A DNA stretch of 64,000 nucleotides from SFHK01 sp045538305. Its GTDB lineage: Bacteria > Bacillota > Clostridia > Christensenellales > Aristaeellaceae. Shown here in pieces: positions 16,366 through 25,327 of the stretch (the stretch's first letter is position 1; the number at the start of each line of letters is the position of its first letter). The translations under genes were made by a program, and so were the position numbers. The notes under the pieces are model-generated. The model was not told the DNA's origin. It saw nothing but the letters and a program-made list of their open reading frames with translations, and ran no database searches. The stretch spans positions 1-64,000 of the forward strand of contig JAZSRC010000091.1 of the NCBI GenBank assembly GCA_045538305.1, written 5' to 3'.

Positions 16366-17808
16366 TCAGGATACAATATTCCGCATCCATACGCCCTTCT
16401 TAAGCAGAATATAGCCGAGCGCAACTTTAATCAGATCCAGTAACACGCACGACGCATAGATAGGAAGAATGGTAAGATCGGTGTGCGTAACCAACAGATA
16501 GACATAGGGAATCGGAATCAGCCAGGTGTATGCGCTGTCAAAAATAAAGGTAATGCCGGTTCTTCCGCCGGATCTCAGTATGAAGTACGCGCAATGCGCA
16601 AAGCCGTTGATGGGCATAGCCGCAGCGCATACCATGATCATTCCGGTAGCAATATGACGAATCTGCGCATCCGCTTCGCCAAAGCAGTACGGAAGCAGAG
16701 GCGATACGGCAAACATAATCGAGCCAATACACACGCACAGCACCAGCTGGAAGAAGATAATGCGCCTTACGCTCAGCTTCGCGCCCTCCATGTCGTTCAC
16801 GCCAAGCGCCTGTCCGACCAGAACCGACGCCGCGGTACCGTTTGATATAAAGACGACATTAAAAACATTGGAAAATGTGGATGTAATTGTGTTGGCTGCG
16901 ATTACATCCGATCCAAGGCGGGAATACAGTTGTGCAAGCATTGCCATACCCAGCGCCCATACGCCGTCATTGGCAAGCAGCGGAAAGCCCTTTACCGAAA
17001 TGCGCCTGACCAGATCCATCGGTATGGAAAAGTTCCTGTATGCGCCTTTCAAAAACCGATAGCTGGGGTATTCCTGATTATGTTTGCTTCTCGCATGAGC
17101 CATCAGCACAATGATGAGCATTTCCACATATCGACTGACCACGGTGGCAATCGCCGCGCCACGCGCACCGAGCTCGGGAAAGCCCAGATAGCCAAAGATC
17201 AGCACAACATTCAGCACAAAGTTTACCATTACGCCGGTCACCGCCGCCAGCATGGGCAGCTTTGTATCCCCCGTAACTCTCAGAATGCCGGCGTACGCCT
17301 GCGAAATCACAAACGGAAAAAGGCCCGCAATCATGATCAGCGCATAATCCGTTCCGACAGCCAGCATTTCCTTTGCATCTTCCGGATTGTCAGTGGTTAT
17401 GTACATATTGACCAAAGGCTCGCGGAAAAGCGCAAAAATTGCGGAACCGACAATGCTTACGCCAAGGGCAACCATTAAGCCATACCGGAAGGAATATCGT
17501 ACACCCTCACTATCGCCCGCGCCATAAAACTGCGCGCCAAATATGGACGATGCCGAAACCGCGCCAAACACAAACAGGTTAAATACAAACACCAGTTGAT
17601 TGGCCATGGATACGCCGTTCATCGCATTGACAGATACAGAGCCTACCATGATATTGTCAAGCAGGCTGACAAAATTGGTGATACTGTTCTGGATAATAAT
17701 CGGTACAATCAGACCCAGCACCGTCATATAAAACGCGCGGTCGCCGATATATCTTTTTCCAAATCTCGTATTGGCAAGAGAATGAAATGCATTCCTAAAC
17801 GAAGTCAT
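16366..17808 (-). CDS. MATE-family efflux transporter
   Basis: A 480-residue protein with about 12 membrane segments and MATE hallmarks: the early IPIIIQNSITNFVSLLDNIMVG pattern (written here in pieces: IIIQNSITNFVSLLDNIM), GAQFYGAGD, LGFPELGARGAAIATV and GQALGVNDMEGAK. MATE pumps export cationic drugs or metabolites in exchange for Na+ or H+. The length is normal for the NorM/DinF-type group. It leads a two-gene unit with an MFS transporter. No regulator is adjacent; GH13 lies divergently. The substrate is unknown. Confidence 0.88.
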   Translation of the reverse strand: MTSFRNAFHSLANTRFGKRYIGDRAFYMTVLGLIVPIIIQNSITNFVSLLDNIMVGSVSVNAMNGVSMANQLVFVFNLFVFGAVSASSIFGAQFYGAGDSEGVRYSFRYGLMVALGVSIVGSAIFALFREPLVNMYITTDNPEDAKEMLAVGTDYALIMIAGLFPFVISQAYAGILRVTGDTKLPMLAAVTGVMVNFVLNVVLIFGYLGFPELGARGAAIATVVSRYVEMLIIVLMAHARSKHNQEYPSYRFLKGAYRNFSIPMDLVRRISVKGFPLLANDGVWALGMAMLAQLYSRLGSDVIAANTITSTFSNVFNVVFISNGTAASVLVGQALGVNDMEGAKLSVRRIIFFQLVLCVCIGSIMFAVSPLLPYCFGEADAQIRHIATGMIMVCAAAMPINGFAHCAYFILRSGGRTGITFIFDSAYTWLIPIPYVYLLVTHTDLTILPIYASCVLLDLIKVALGYILLKKGVWMRNIVS

Positions 17809-17838
17809 TAAACTACCTCATCCTATCGTGATAAGGTA

Positions 17839-17867
17839 AGTATATAACATCCCCTGCATCATGTCCA
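17839..17867 (-). promoter_or_regulatory. Promoter of the MATE-MFS unit
   Basis: On the minus strand TGGACA (plus 17862-17867), 17-nt spacer, TATACT (plus 17839-17844), about 30 nt before the MATE start. Confidence 0.65.
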
Positions 17868-17936
17868 CACATAAAGACATCAAATCCAAATTAAGTTTTC
17901 TAAATGATATCCCGTGTATACGGCGTCAAAAATCAA

Positions 17937-17965
17937 TTGCATTTCCCCTTTGTTTGCCTTATACT
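17937..17965 (+). promoter_or_regulatory. Promoter of the GH13-GH53 unit
   Basis: TTGCAT (17937-17942), 17-nt spacer, TATACT (17960-17965), 38 nt before the TTG start of the GH13 gene. The 70 nt between this and the divergent MATE promoter could hold an operator, but no clear palindrome is seen. Confidence 0.7.
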
Positions 17966-18003
17966 GTTTTTAAAGAATCCATAATAAGAGGAGGCAGTTT
18001 TTC

Positions 18004-19521
18004 TTGAAGCAAGCTTTGTCAATCCTGTTGATTTTGAGCCTGACGCTGATTTGTACGCCGTCCTTATGCGAGAGCGATTGGCATTATTCCAACTGGTACG
18101 AAGTATTCGTCCGTTCCTACCGTGATTCTGACGGCGACGGGATCGGCGATATACAGGGGTTGATTCAATCTCTGGACTATATCGAATTTATGGGCTTCAA
18201 CGGCCTATGGCTGATGCCGGTAATGCCCTCCCCCAGCTATCATAAATACGATGTTACGAATTACAAAGATATCGATCCGGAATACGGTACGCTTGCGGAC
18301 ATGCACGCATTGATAGACGAATGCCATAAGCGCGGCATCCGCATCATTATCGATATGCCCCTGAATCACACCTCCACCCGGCATCCGTGGTTCCTTTCAG
18401 CTGCAGAAGCCATACAGCGCAGGAACATGGACAGCCCTTATATTTCGTACTACAATCTCACAGAGAACCCGGAACCGAAGTACATACGCATATCCGGAAG
18501 CAGCTGGTATTACGAGGAACAGTTTGCCGGCGGAAATATGCCGGATCTGAACCTTTCCAATGAATCTGTGTATAAGGAAATTGAAGACATATTCTCTTTC
18601 TGGCTGAATGACATGGGCGTAGATGGGTTCCGGCTGGACGCCGTTACCAGCTATTACACCTCCAACACAAAAAAGAACGTGGAAACGCTTTCGCGCATCA
18701 AACAAATTGCCGAAAAAATCAAACCGGGCAGTTACCTTGTCGGTGAAGCGTGGACGAGCCTTACGGATATCGCCGCATATTATGAAAGCGGAATCGACAG
18801 CTTTTTCCTGTTCCCCGCTTCTCAGGCCGAAGGCTACATTGCAAGAACCATTCGCGCCAGAAGCCCGGGAACCTCCTATGAAAAATACCTGCATCAGGTA
18901 TACGAAGCCATACCCGAAGGCATACTCGCGCCATTTATTGGAAATCACGATACCGGCCGCGCCGTCGGAAGTCTGCAGGCTCGTTCCGCCCCCGAGCGGG
19001 CCAAATTCGCCGAATGCCTTGTCAATCTCATAGGCGGTGCAGTTTTTACATACTACGGCGAAGAAATCGGTATGGTGGGATCAGGGGACGATCCCAACAA
19101 GCGCCTGGCAATGTACTGGAACGACAGCGATATGACATTGCAGCCGCCGGGCGTTACAAGTATCGAATATGCATATCCCTCCGTTGATGAGCAGTTGAAA
19201 GATGAAAGCTCCCTGCTTAATTATATAAGGAAGCTTAATCATCTGAAAATTGCCGTTCCTTCCATCGCGCAAGGAAAAACGGAGATTCTGTTTGCCGACA
19301 GTTCTCTATGCATACTCAAAAAGACGAGCGAAGCGGAAACCAGTTATGCCGCGATCAATCTTTCCGCAAAGCAGACGAAAGAATATACGCTTTCCGTTCC
19401 CTCTCTTTCTCTCGCAGGTATACTCGATGCATCATCGTCCGTTTCCGTCTGCGAAATCACCGACGCGGGCGCAAACATGACGCTGGCGCCCTATTCCCTG
19501 ATCATACTGATTCAAAAATAA
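18004..19521 (+). CDS. Secreted GH13 alpha-amylase-family glycosidase (TTG start)
   Basis: A 505-residue enzyme with a signal peptide (about 1-22, LSLTLICTPSLC-ES) and the four GH13 regions: DMPLNHTS (I), GFRLDAVTS with nucleophile D212 (II), GEAW with acid/base E248 (III) and IGNHDTGR with D316 (IV). The early SNWYEVFVRSYRDSDGDGIGD is the calcium-site-like start found in alpha-amylases and related secreted GH13s. It probably cleaves alpha-1,4-glucans outside the cell. The start codon is TTG at 18004, 9 nt after GAGGAGG. It is 12 nt from the GH53 gene and shares its messenger. Exact specificity (amylase, cyclomaltodextrinase or glucosidase) is open. Confidence 0.88.
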   Translation: MKQALSILLILSLTLICTPSLCESDWHYSNWYEVFVRSYRDSDGDGIGDIQGLIQSLDYIEFMGFNGLWLMPVMPSPSYHKYDVTNYKDIDPEYGTLADMHALIDECHKRGIRIIIDMPLNHTSTRHPWFLSAAEAIQRRNMDSPYISYYNLTENPEPKYIRISGSSWYYEEQFAGGNMPDLNLSNESVYKEIEDIFSFWLNDMGVDGFRLDAVTSYYTSNTKKNVETLSRIKQIAEKIKPGSYLVGEAWTSLTDIAAYYESGIDSFFLFPASQAEGYIARTIRARSPGTSYEKYLHQVYEAIPEGILAPFIGNHDTGRAVGSLQARSAPERAKFAECLVNLIGGAVFTYYGEEIGMVGSGDDPNKRLAMYWNDSDMTLQPPGVTSIEYAYPSVDEQLKDESSLLNYIRKLNHLKIAVPSIAQGKTEILFADSSLCILKKTSEAETSYAAINLSAKQTKEYTLSVPSLSLAGILDASSSVSVCEITDAGANMTLAPYSLIILIQK

Positions 19522-19533
19522 GGAGTGTTGTTT

Positions 19534-21456
19534 ATGCGTTATCTGTTTGCCGTACTTTTGGTTTTGTCCTTGCTTTTTTCCGCAGCCAGTTCGGAAGGCC
19601 GTGACGAAAGCAGCCTGTATGTTCGGAAAATCGATTCGCTTCCGGAAGACTTCATCATGGGAATGGACGTATCCAGCGTAATCGCGCTTGAGAACAGCGG
19701 CGTAAAGTATTACGATCATTTAGGAAACGAGAGGGATTTGTTTGAGATTCTCAAAGGAAACGGTGTTAACTATATCCGCGTACGCGTGTGGAACGATCCG
19801 TATACCGAGGACGGGCGCAGCTACGGCGGCGGCAACAACGACATTCAGACCGCGCTTGAAATCGGAAAGCGGGCCACACGGGCCGGCATGCGGCTGCTGG
19901 TGGACTTCCATTATTCCGATTTCTGGGCCGATCCGTCAAAGCAACAGACGCCCAAGGCCTGGGAAGGTATGAAGATTGCCGAAAAAGCAGAAAAGCTGTA
20001 TGAATATACCTATGATTGCCTGACGCTTTTGAAAAACGAAGGCGTTGACGTCGGTATGGTTCAGCTCGGAAACGAAACCAACGGCAAAATGAGCGGCGAA
20101 AAAATCTGGATGAATATCTACAAGCTGATGAACGCCGGTAGTAAGGCCGTTCGCGCAGTGGATCCCAGCATCCTGATTGCGGTACACTTCACCAATCCCG
20201 AAAGCTACGATTCCTTCCTTTCTTATGCCTTTAAGCTCGACTACTATTCTTTGGATTATGACATCTTTGCCACAAGCTATTATCCCTATTGGCACGGCAC
20301 TCTCGATAACCTGAAAAAAGTGCTCGGCGACATCCAGGCCACCTACGGAAAAAGCGTAATGGTCGCCGAAACCAGCTATGCATACACAACAGAAGATACG
20401 GACTTCAGCGGAAATACGGTTTCCGATTCCTCTTCCATCGAAAAATCATTCCCCTTCACGGTTCAGGGGCAAGCCAATCATACAGCCAGCGTAATTCAGG
20501 CCATGACCGATATAGGCGGCATCGGCGTATTCTACTGGGAGGGCGCCTGGATTACCGTAGGCGGCGATTCCTACGAAGAAAACAGCGCCAAATGGGAGGC
20601 TTACGGTAGCGGCTGGGCGTCAAAGGCAGCGGGCGAATATGACCCAAACGACGCAGGAATATACTACGGCGGATGCGCATGCGATAATCAGGCGATGTTT
20701 GACGCATCAGGCCATGCGCTTGAATCTATCAAGGTATTCAAGCTGGTTCGGGAGGGCAACGCCGTGCCCGTCATGCCGGACGCCATCGAAGACACCTATC
20801 TGACGTTTGACCTGAACGGCGAAATCTGCTTCCCTGAAACCGTAAACGCCGTAATGAACGATGCATCCACGCGCCAGGTGCCTGTGGTTTGGAAGGATAT
20901 CGATGAAAAAGCGCTGCGAACGGGCGGCGTTAAAGATTATGTATTCACCGGAATTGCGGACGGCATGCAGGCAATGTGCTATGTGTCCATGGTGGAATAC
21001 AACTATGTCAAAAACTACAGCTTCGAAGAGGACGACACGGGCATGTGGACGGCTGTAAACCTTTCCTCTACCGAGCAATTGTATCCGGAAACCAAAAAAG
21101 CCGATGCGAAAACCGGCGTAAGACATTACCATTTTTATTCCGCCAAGGGAAACAGCACCGAGTTTACGCTGGAGCAGAAGATTGAAGCTTTGCCCGAAGG
21201 AATCTATCGTTATGAAATATCCATTCAGGGCGGAGACGGCGGTGAAACGAATATATACAGCTATGTGAAGCGAAACGGCGAAATCATCCATACAGCTCCG
21301 TCAAAAATCACCTCCTACAACTCATGGCATACGCCGGTAATCGAAGGCATTGAGGTAGCTGCGGGCGATGAGATCACCATTGGCATTTATGTAAAATGCG
21401 CGGGCGCAGGCGCCTGGGGAAAGATTGACGACGCAAAACTGAATTCTTCAAAATAG
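19534..21456 (+). CDS. Secreted GH53 endo-beta-1,4-galactanase with C-terminal Ig-like and CBM61-like modules
   Basis: A 640-residue protein: signal peptide 1-20, then the GH53 barrel (about 35-410) with LVDFHYSDFWADP, acid/base E181 in GNETNG and nucleophile E279 in MVAETSYAYT. A bacterial Ig-like (Big_4 type) segment follows at about 415-480, then a jelly-roll module ending WGKIDDAKL, which resembles the galactan-binding CBM61 often fused to GH53. It hydrolyses beta-1,4-galactan side chains of rhamnogalacturonan I to galacto-oligosaccharides. ATG 19534 is chosen because AGGAG (overlapping the GH13 stop) lies 8 nt before it. The ABC importer downstream is the likely uptake route for its products. 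Confidence 0.9.
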   Translation: MRYLFAVLLVLSLLFSAASSEGRDESSLYVRKIDSLPEDFIMGMDVSSVIALENSGVKYYDHLGNERDLFEILKGNGVNYIRVRVWNDPYTEDGRSYGGGNNDIQTALEIGKRATRAGMRLLVDFHYSDFWADPSKQQTPKAWEGMKIAEKAEKLYEYTYDCLTLLKNEGVDVGMVQLGNETNGKMSGEKIWMNIYKLMNAGSKAVRAVDPSILIAVHFTNPESYDSFLSYAFKLDYYSLDYDIFATSYYPYWHGTLDNLKKVLGDIQATYGKSVMVAETSYAYTTEDTDFSGNTVSDSSSIEKSFPFTVQGQANHTASVIQAMTDIGGIGVFYWEGAWITVGGDSYEENSAKWEAYGSGWASKAAGEYDPNDAGIYYGGCACDNQAMFDASGHALESIKVFKLVREGNAVPVMPDAIEDTYLTFDLNGEICFPETVNAVMNDASTRQVPVVWKDIDEKALRTGGVKDYVFTGIADGMQAMCYVSMVEYNYVKNYSFEEDDTGMWTAVNLSSTEQLYPETKKADAKTGVRHYHFYSAKGNSTEFTLEQKIEALPEGIYRYEISIQGGDGGETNIYSYVKRNGEIIHTAPSKITSYNSWHTPVIEGIEVAAGDEITIGIYVKCAGAGAWGKIDDAKLNSSK

Positions 21457-21605
21457 CGAAACCGTCCATACATTTTACACAGATTACACAATGATAATAT
21501 AGCATTTTAAATATATTATAGCTATACTATTTAGTGGTATGGGTATATCTCGTATCATAATTCTGAGTGCGTTAAAACGCGCCAATTAATTAGGAGGAAC
21601 TCCCC
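21457..21605 (+). promoter_or_regulatory. AT-rich upstream region of the sugar ABC importer
   Basis: 149 nt without a gene. It contains a TATACT (21523-21528) with no good -35, other AT-rich alternatives, and a short inverted repeat GCGTT-AA-AACGC (21569-21580) that could be a LacI-type half-operator pair. GGAGGAACT precedes ATG 21606. A promoter here is likely because the binding protein is normally the most expressed gene, but I cannot place it firmly. Confidence 0.35.
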
Positions 21606-22814
21606 ATGAAAAAGCTGCTTGCAGTCGTACTGTGCCTCATGCTTGCTCTGTCCGTTTGCGGCGTAGCAGGTGCCGAAGCAGGCTTCGACGGCGAAATCAA
21701 GATCTGGGTTGCAGAAGCAATCGTTGATTTCACCACCGCTCAGGTTGAAGCTTTCAAAGCTGCCAATCCCGAGTACGCAAACATGACCGTTGTTATTGAA
21801 GCTGTTGGCGAAGGCGACGCCGCCACCAACATGATCACCGACGTAGAAGCCGGTGCAGACATCTATGGTTTTGCTCAGGACCAGCTGGCCCGCCTCGTAG
21901 CCGCCGGCGCTCTGCTTGAGCTTTCCGAAGAGAACGCCGCAATCGTATCCGTAGAAAACGACGGCGGTTCCGTAGCTGCCGCTACCCTCGGCGATCTCGT
22001 ATACGCTTATCCGCTCACCTCTGACAACGGCTACTTCCTCTACTACGACAAGAGCGTTGTCACCGATCCCACCAGCCTCGAAGCTGTTCTCGCCGCTTGC
22101 GAAGCCGCCGGCAAGAATTTCTATATGGAAATCAACTCCGGTTGGTATCAGACTGCGTTCTTCTTCGGCGCAGGCTGCACCATCGAGTATTCTGTTGACA
22201 ACGAAGGCAATCTGATTGCCTGCACCTGCGACTATGCTTCCGAAAACGGTGTGAAGGCTCTCAAGTCCATGATCGAGCTTTCCAAGAGCCCCGCTTTCGT
22301 AAACGGCTCCTCCGCTTCCAATGCCACCAACATCGGCGCGATCGTTGACGGCACCTGGGATGCAGTTGCCATGCAGGGTATCCTCGGCGAAAACTATGCT
22401 GCTACCAAGCTCCCCACCGTTGATGGTTATCAGCTGGGCGGCTTCGGCGGCTTCAAACTTCTCGGCGTAAAGCCCCAGATTGACGATGCGAAGCTCGCAG
22501 CCTGCGACGCTCTGGCTCTCTACCTGGCTTCCGGCGAAGTTCAGAAGGCTCGCTACGAAGAAGTACAGTGGGGCCCCTCCAATATCGAAGCTCAGAAGCT
22601 CGACGCCATCCAGGAGAACGCTGCTCTCGCAGCTCTCGCTGCTCAGCTCGAGTTCTGCGTAGGTCAGGGCCAGTATCCCAACGAGTATTGGTCTCTCGCC
22701 ACCACCCTCGGCGATCAGATCATCGCTGATCAGTACGACAATGCCAGCGACGAAGAGCTCCTCGCAGTTCTCCAGAACTTCCAGGATACCGCCGCTTCCT
22801 ACATCGTAAAGTAA
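21606..22814 (+). CDS. Sugar ABC transporter substrate-binding protein (MalE/GanO-like)
   Basis: A 402-residue family-1 solute-binding protein. The signal peptide ends near residue 25 (LSVCGVAGAEA). The Cys in it is not in a good lipobox, so the protein may be free or tethered some other way. The mature part has the typical IKIWVAEAIVDFTTAQVEAF start and later GWYQTAFFFGAG and VDGTWDAVAM. Codon use is strongly biased (GCC, CTC, AAG, ATC), a sign of high expression. With the two permeases and ATPase downstream it forms an oligosaccharide importer; galacto-oligosaccharides or maltodextrins are likely ligands given GH53 and GH13 just upstream. Confidence 0.88.
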   Translation: MKKLLAVVLCLMLALSVCGVAGAEAGFDGEIKIWVAEAIVDFTTAQVEAFKAANPEYANMTVVIEAVGEGDAATNMITDVEAGADIYGFAQDQLARLVAAGALLELSEENAAIVSVENDGGSVAAATLGDLVYAYPLTSDNGYFLYYDKSVVTDPTSLEAVLAACEAAGKNFYMEINSGWYQTAFFFGAGCTIEYSVDNEGNLIACTCDYASENGVKALKSMIELSKSPAFVNGSSASNATNIGAIVDGTWDAVAMQGILGENYAATKLPTVDGYQLGGFGGFKLLGVKPQIDDAKLAACDALALYLASGEVQKARYEEVQWGPSNIEAQKLDAIQENAALAALAAQLEFCVGQGQYPNEYWSLATTLGDQIIADQYDNASDEELLAVLQNFQDTAASYIVK

Positions 22815-22825
22815 AAGCGCCTTTC

Positions 22826-22855
22826 ATGGGCTGGAGGTTACGGCCTCCAGCCCAT
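22826..22855 (+). terminator. Intra-operon hairpin after the binding-protein gene
   Basis: A perfect 12-bp stem (ATGGGCTGGAGG, 22826-22837 with 22844-22855) with a 6-nt loop and only a weak T-run behind it. The position directly after a binding-protein gene and before its permeases fits a leaky terminator or mRNA-stabilising element that lowers permease expression relative to the binding protein. Confidence 0.65.
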
Positions 22856-22895
22856 ATTCATTTTCTGAACAACACAGTATGAGGTTGGTGTTATC

Positions 22896-24380
22896 ATGAC
22901 GGATTTGGATTACCTGAAAATGGGCAGATTGGAAAAGCTTATTTACAAGCTGAAAAGCAAACTGTCAAAGATCGGTCAAGCTCCTTCGATCATTCTGAAC
23001 TTCTTCAGACAGCTGATCCTTCTGGTGGTCAAGGCTGCCAAATGCGTATATGCCGAACTTTCGGATATCGTTTTGACTTATGTGCACGGCGATTGGAAAA
23101 CTCGCGTTTCCTATACCGTAATGGGCTTTGGCTCCATTGCACGCGGACAGATTTTCCGCGGCTTACTGTTTTTCCTATTCCAGACAGTGTTTAATCTGTA
23201 CATTGTCTTCTTTGGCGGTGCGTATCTGGCTAAATTTGGTACGCTTGGCACCGTTGCCACCACGAAGGTGAACCGTAAAACCGTTTACGGCGACAACTCC
23301 TTCATGATTCTTCTGTACGGTATACTGACCATTTTCTTTATTATCGCATTTATTTATACCTGGCGGGCCAATGTTCGTCAGAATAAAATCTCGCAAGAGA
23401 TTCTGAAATCCGGCAAAAAGCTGAAATACGCCAAGGACGACATAGCCTCTTTGGCGGACAATCAGTTCCATAAAACCCTTCTCGCGCTTCCCACGCTCGG
23501 CATTTTTGCATTTACCGTGCTTCCGATCGTGTTTATGATTCTGGTTGCCTTTACCAATTACGATGCGACGCATCAGCCGCCCGGAAAGCTTTTTACCTGG
23601 GTTGGCTTTGATAACTTTAAAACCCTGTTTTCCTCCGGCAGCGCAAACTACGGCGACGCCTTCGGACAGGTCCTTCTGTGGACGCTGATCTGGGCATTTT
23701 TTGCAACGTTCCTGAACTACTTCCTGGGAATGCTTGTAGCCATCATGATCAACAAAAAGGGAATCCGCTTCAAGAAAATGTGGCGCACCATTCTGGTCAT
23801 GACCATTGCGATTCCGCAGTTTGTATCGCTTTTGTATGTATCCAAGCTCTTCGCAGCCGACGGTCTGATCAACTCCCTGCTCCTTGAATGGGGTTGGATC
23901 AAGGAGGCGCTTCCTTTCTGGACAAAGCCGAATTGGGCGCGCGTAACCGTAATCGCTGTCAACATCTGGATCGGTATTCCCTACCTTATGCTGATTGCAA
24001 CGGGCATCCTGATGAACATTCCCGCAGATTTGTATGAAAGCGCGCGCATAGACGGCGCAAACGCTGTACAGATTTACGGAAAGATCACCCTCCCCTACAT
24101 GCTGTTCGTAACCGGCCCCTATTTGCTTACATCCTTTATCGGCAATATCAACAACTTCAACGTTATCTATCTGCTCACGCAGGGCAAGCCCGACACCCTT
24201 GGCAATTCTGCCGGAACGACTGACCTTCTGATAACATGGCTGTATTCGCTTACTGTAGACAACTCCAACTTCAAAATCGCCGCCTGTATTGGCATTATCG
24301 TGTTTATTGTCTGCGCAGTCATTAACCTTGTCGTGTACAACATGATTCCGTCGGTCAAGAATGAGGAGGATTTCCAATAA
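22896..24380 (+). CDS. Sugar ABC transporter permease (MalF/GanP-like)
   Basis: A 494-residue inner-membrane subunit. It has an unusually long N-terminal portion (about 190 residues, two membrane segments near 105-125 and 140-160) before the usual permease core. The core carries the EAA loop ESARIDGANAVQIYGKITLP, which docks on the ATPase. The closing residues SVKNEEDF are typical for MalF-type proteins. The stop codon overlaps the next start by 1 nt. It pairs with the MalG-like subunit and the MsmX-like ATPase to import oligosaccharides released by the secreted enzymes encoded upstream. Confidence 0.9.
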   Translation: MTDLDYLKMGRLEKLIYKLKSKLSKIGQAPSIILNFFRQLILLVVKAAKCVYAELSDIVLTYVHGDWKTRVSYTVMGFGSIARGQIFRGLLFFLFQTVFNLYIVFFGGAYLAKFGTLGTVATTKVNRKTVYGDNSFMILLYGILTIFFIIAFIYTWRANVRQNKISQEILKSGKKLKYAKDDIASLADNQFHKTLLALPTLGIFAFTVLPIVFMILVAFTNYDATHQPPGKLFTWVGFDNFKTLFSSGSANYGDAFGQVLLWTLIWAFFATFLNYFLGMLVAIMINKKGIRFKKMWRTILVMTIAIPQFVSLLYVSKLFAADGLINSLLLEWGWIKEALPFWTKPNWARVTVIAVNIWIGIPYLMLIATGILMNIPADLYESARIDGANAVQIYGKITLPYMLFVTGPYLLTSFIGNINNFNVIYLLTQGKPDTLGNSAGTTDLLITWLYSLTVDNSNFKIAACIGIIVFIVCAVINLVVYNMIPSVKNEEDFQ

Positions 24381-25312
24381 TGGCTACGAAAAATCAGATT
24401 CCCGAAGTCGATATTGTAATCGATGAAAAAGCAGGCGTTATACGGGAAGTAAAGCAGCCGAAGCTTCGCAGCAAGAAAGCGCACGAACGGCGCGTGAATG
24501 GTGCAATCTACGCCATTCTGATTGCCATGAGCATCATTTGGCTTTGCCCGTTCATACTGCTTGTGCTTCAGTCCTTTCGAACAGAATACGGCGGACAGGT
24601 AGCCTATATCATTCCCAAGAGCTTCGGCCTTGAAAACTACCGTTTCATTCTTCAGGAAACCAAGTTCCTCCGCTGGTACGGAAATACGCTCATCATCGCG
24701 CTTTTCAACTCCGTACTTCAAACCATTATCGTGCTCTCTGTCAGCTATTCTCTTTCCCGTATGCGCTTTCGCGGCAGAAAGCTGTTCATGAAGAGCGTAC
24801 TGGTGCTGGGCATGTTCCCCGGCTTCCTTACCATGATCGCCCTTTACACCCTGCTTAAACAGCTTGGCCTTACGCAGGAAGGCGCGGTGCCCGGCCTGAT
24901 TCTGATTTACTGCGCATCCTCCGGTATGGGCTATTACATCTCCAAAGGGTTCTTCGACACCATCCCGAAGTCGCTGGACGAATCCGCTCGCATTGACGGC
25001 GCAACGCGCTTTCAGGTATTCAGAAAGATCATCATGCCGCTTTCCAAACCCATTATCATCTATACCATACTGATGGCGTTTATGGCGCCCTGGGGCGATT
25101 ATGTGTTCGCATCCTACGTGGCCTTCGGTAAGGGCGAAAGCTACAACGTTGCGGTAGGCTTGTATGACTGGGTAAATACCAACGACTATCAGGGATACTT
25201 TACCAAGTTCTGCTCCGGCGGCGTTCTGGTTGCAATACCGATCACGGCACTGTTCCTGATGCTGCAGAAGTATTATGTTGAGGGCGTCACCGGCGGCGCC
25301 GTAAAGGGTTAA
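24380..25312 (+). CDS. Sugar ABC transporter permease (MalG/GanQ-like)
   Basis: A 310-residue permease with six predicted membrane segments after a cytoplasmic leader of about 45 residues. The EAA loop is ESARIDGATRFQVFRKIIMP. GAGGAGGA lies 10-17 nt upstream inside the preceding gene, and the start A is the last base of that gene's TAA. Second membrane subunit of the MalFG-type importer. The long polar leader is common among MalG relatives of Firmicutes. Confidence 0.92.
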   Translation: MATKNQIPEVDIVIDEKAGVIREVKQPKLRSKKAHERRVNGAIYAILIAMSIIWLCPFILLVLQSFRTEYGGQVAYIIPKSFGLENYRFILQETKFLRWYGNTLIIALFNSVLQTIIVLSVSYSLSRMRFRGRKLFMKSVLVLGMFPGFLTMIALYTLLKQLGLTQEGAVPGLILIYCASSGMGYYISKGFFDTIPKSLDESARIDGATRFQVFRKIIMPLSKPIIIYTILMAFMAPWGDYVFASYVAFGKGESYNVAVGLYDWVNTNDYQGYFTKFCSGGVLVAIPITALFLMLQKYYVEGVTGGAVKG

Positions 25313-25327
25313 GGAGGAAATTCACTT

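Noticed and set aside
21569..21580. LacI-type operator GCGTTAAAACGC ahead of the sugar importer
   Set aside because: The arms are 5 bp with an off-centre AA and there is no matching promoter position, so it is mentioned but not called as its own site.
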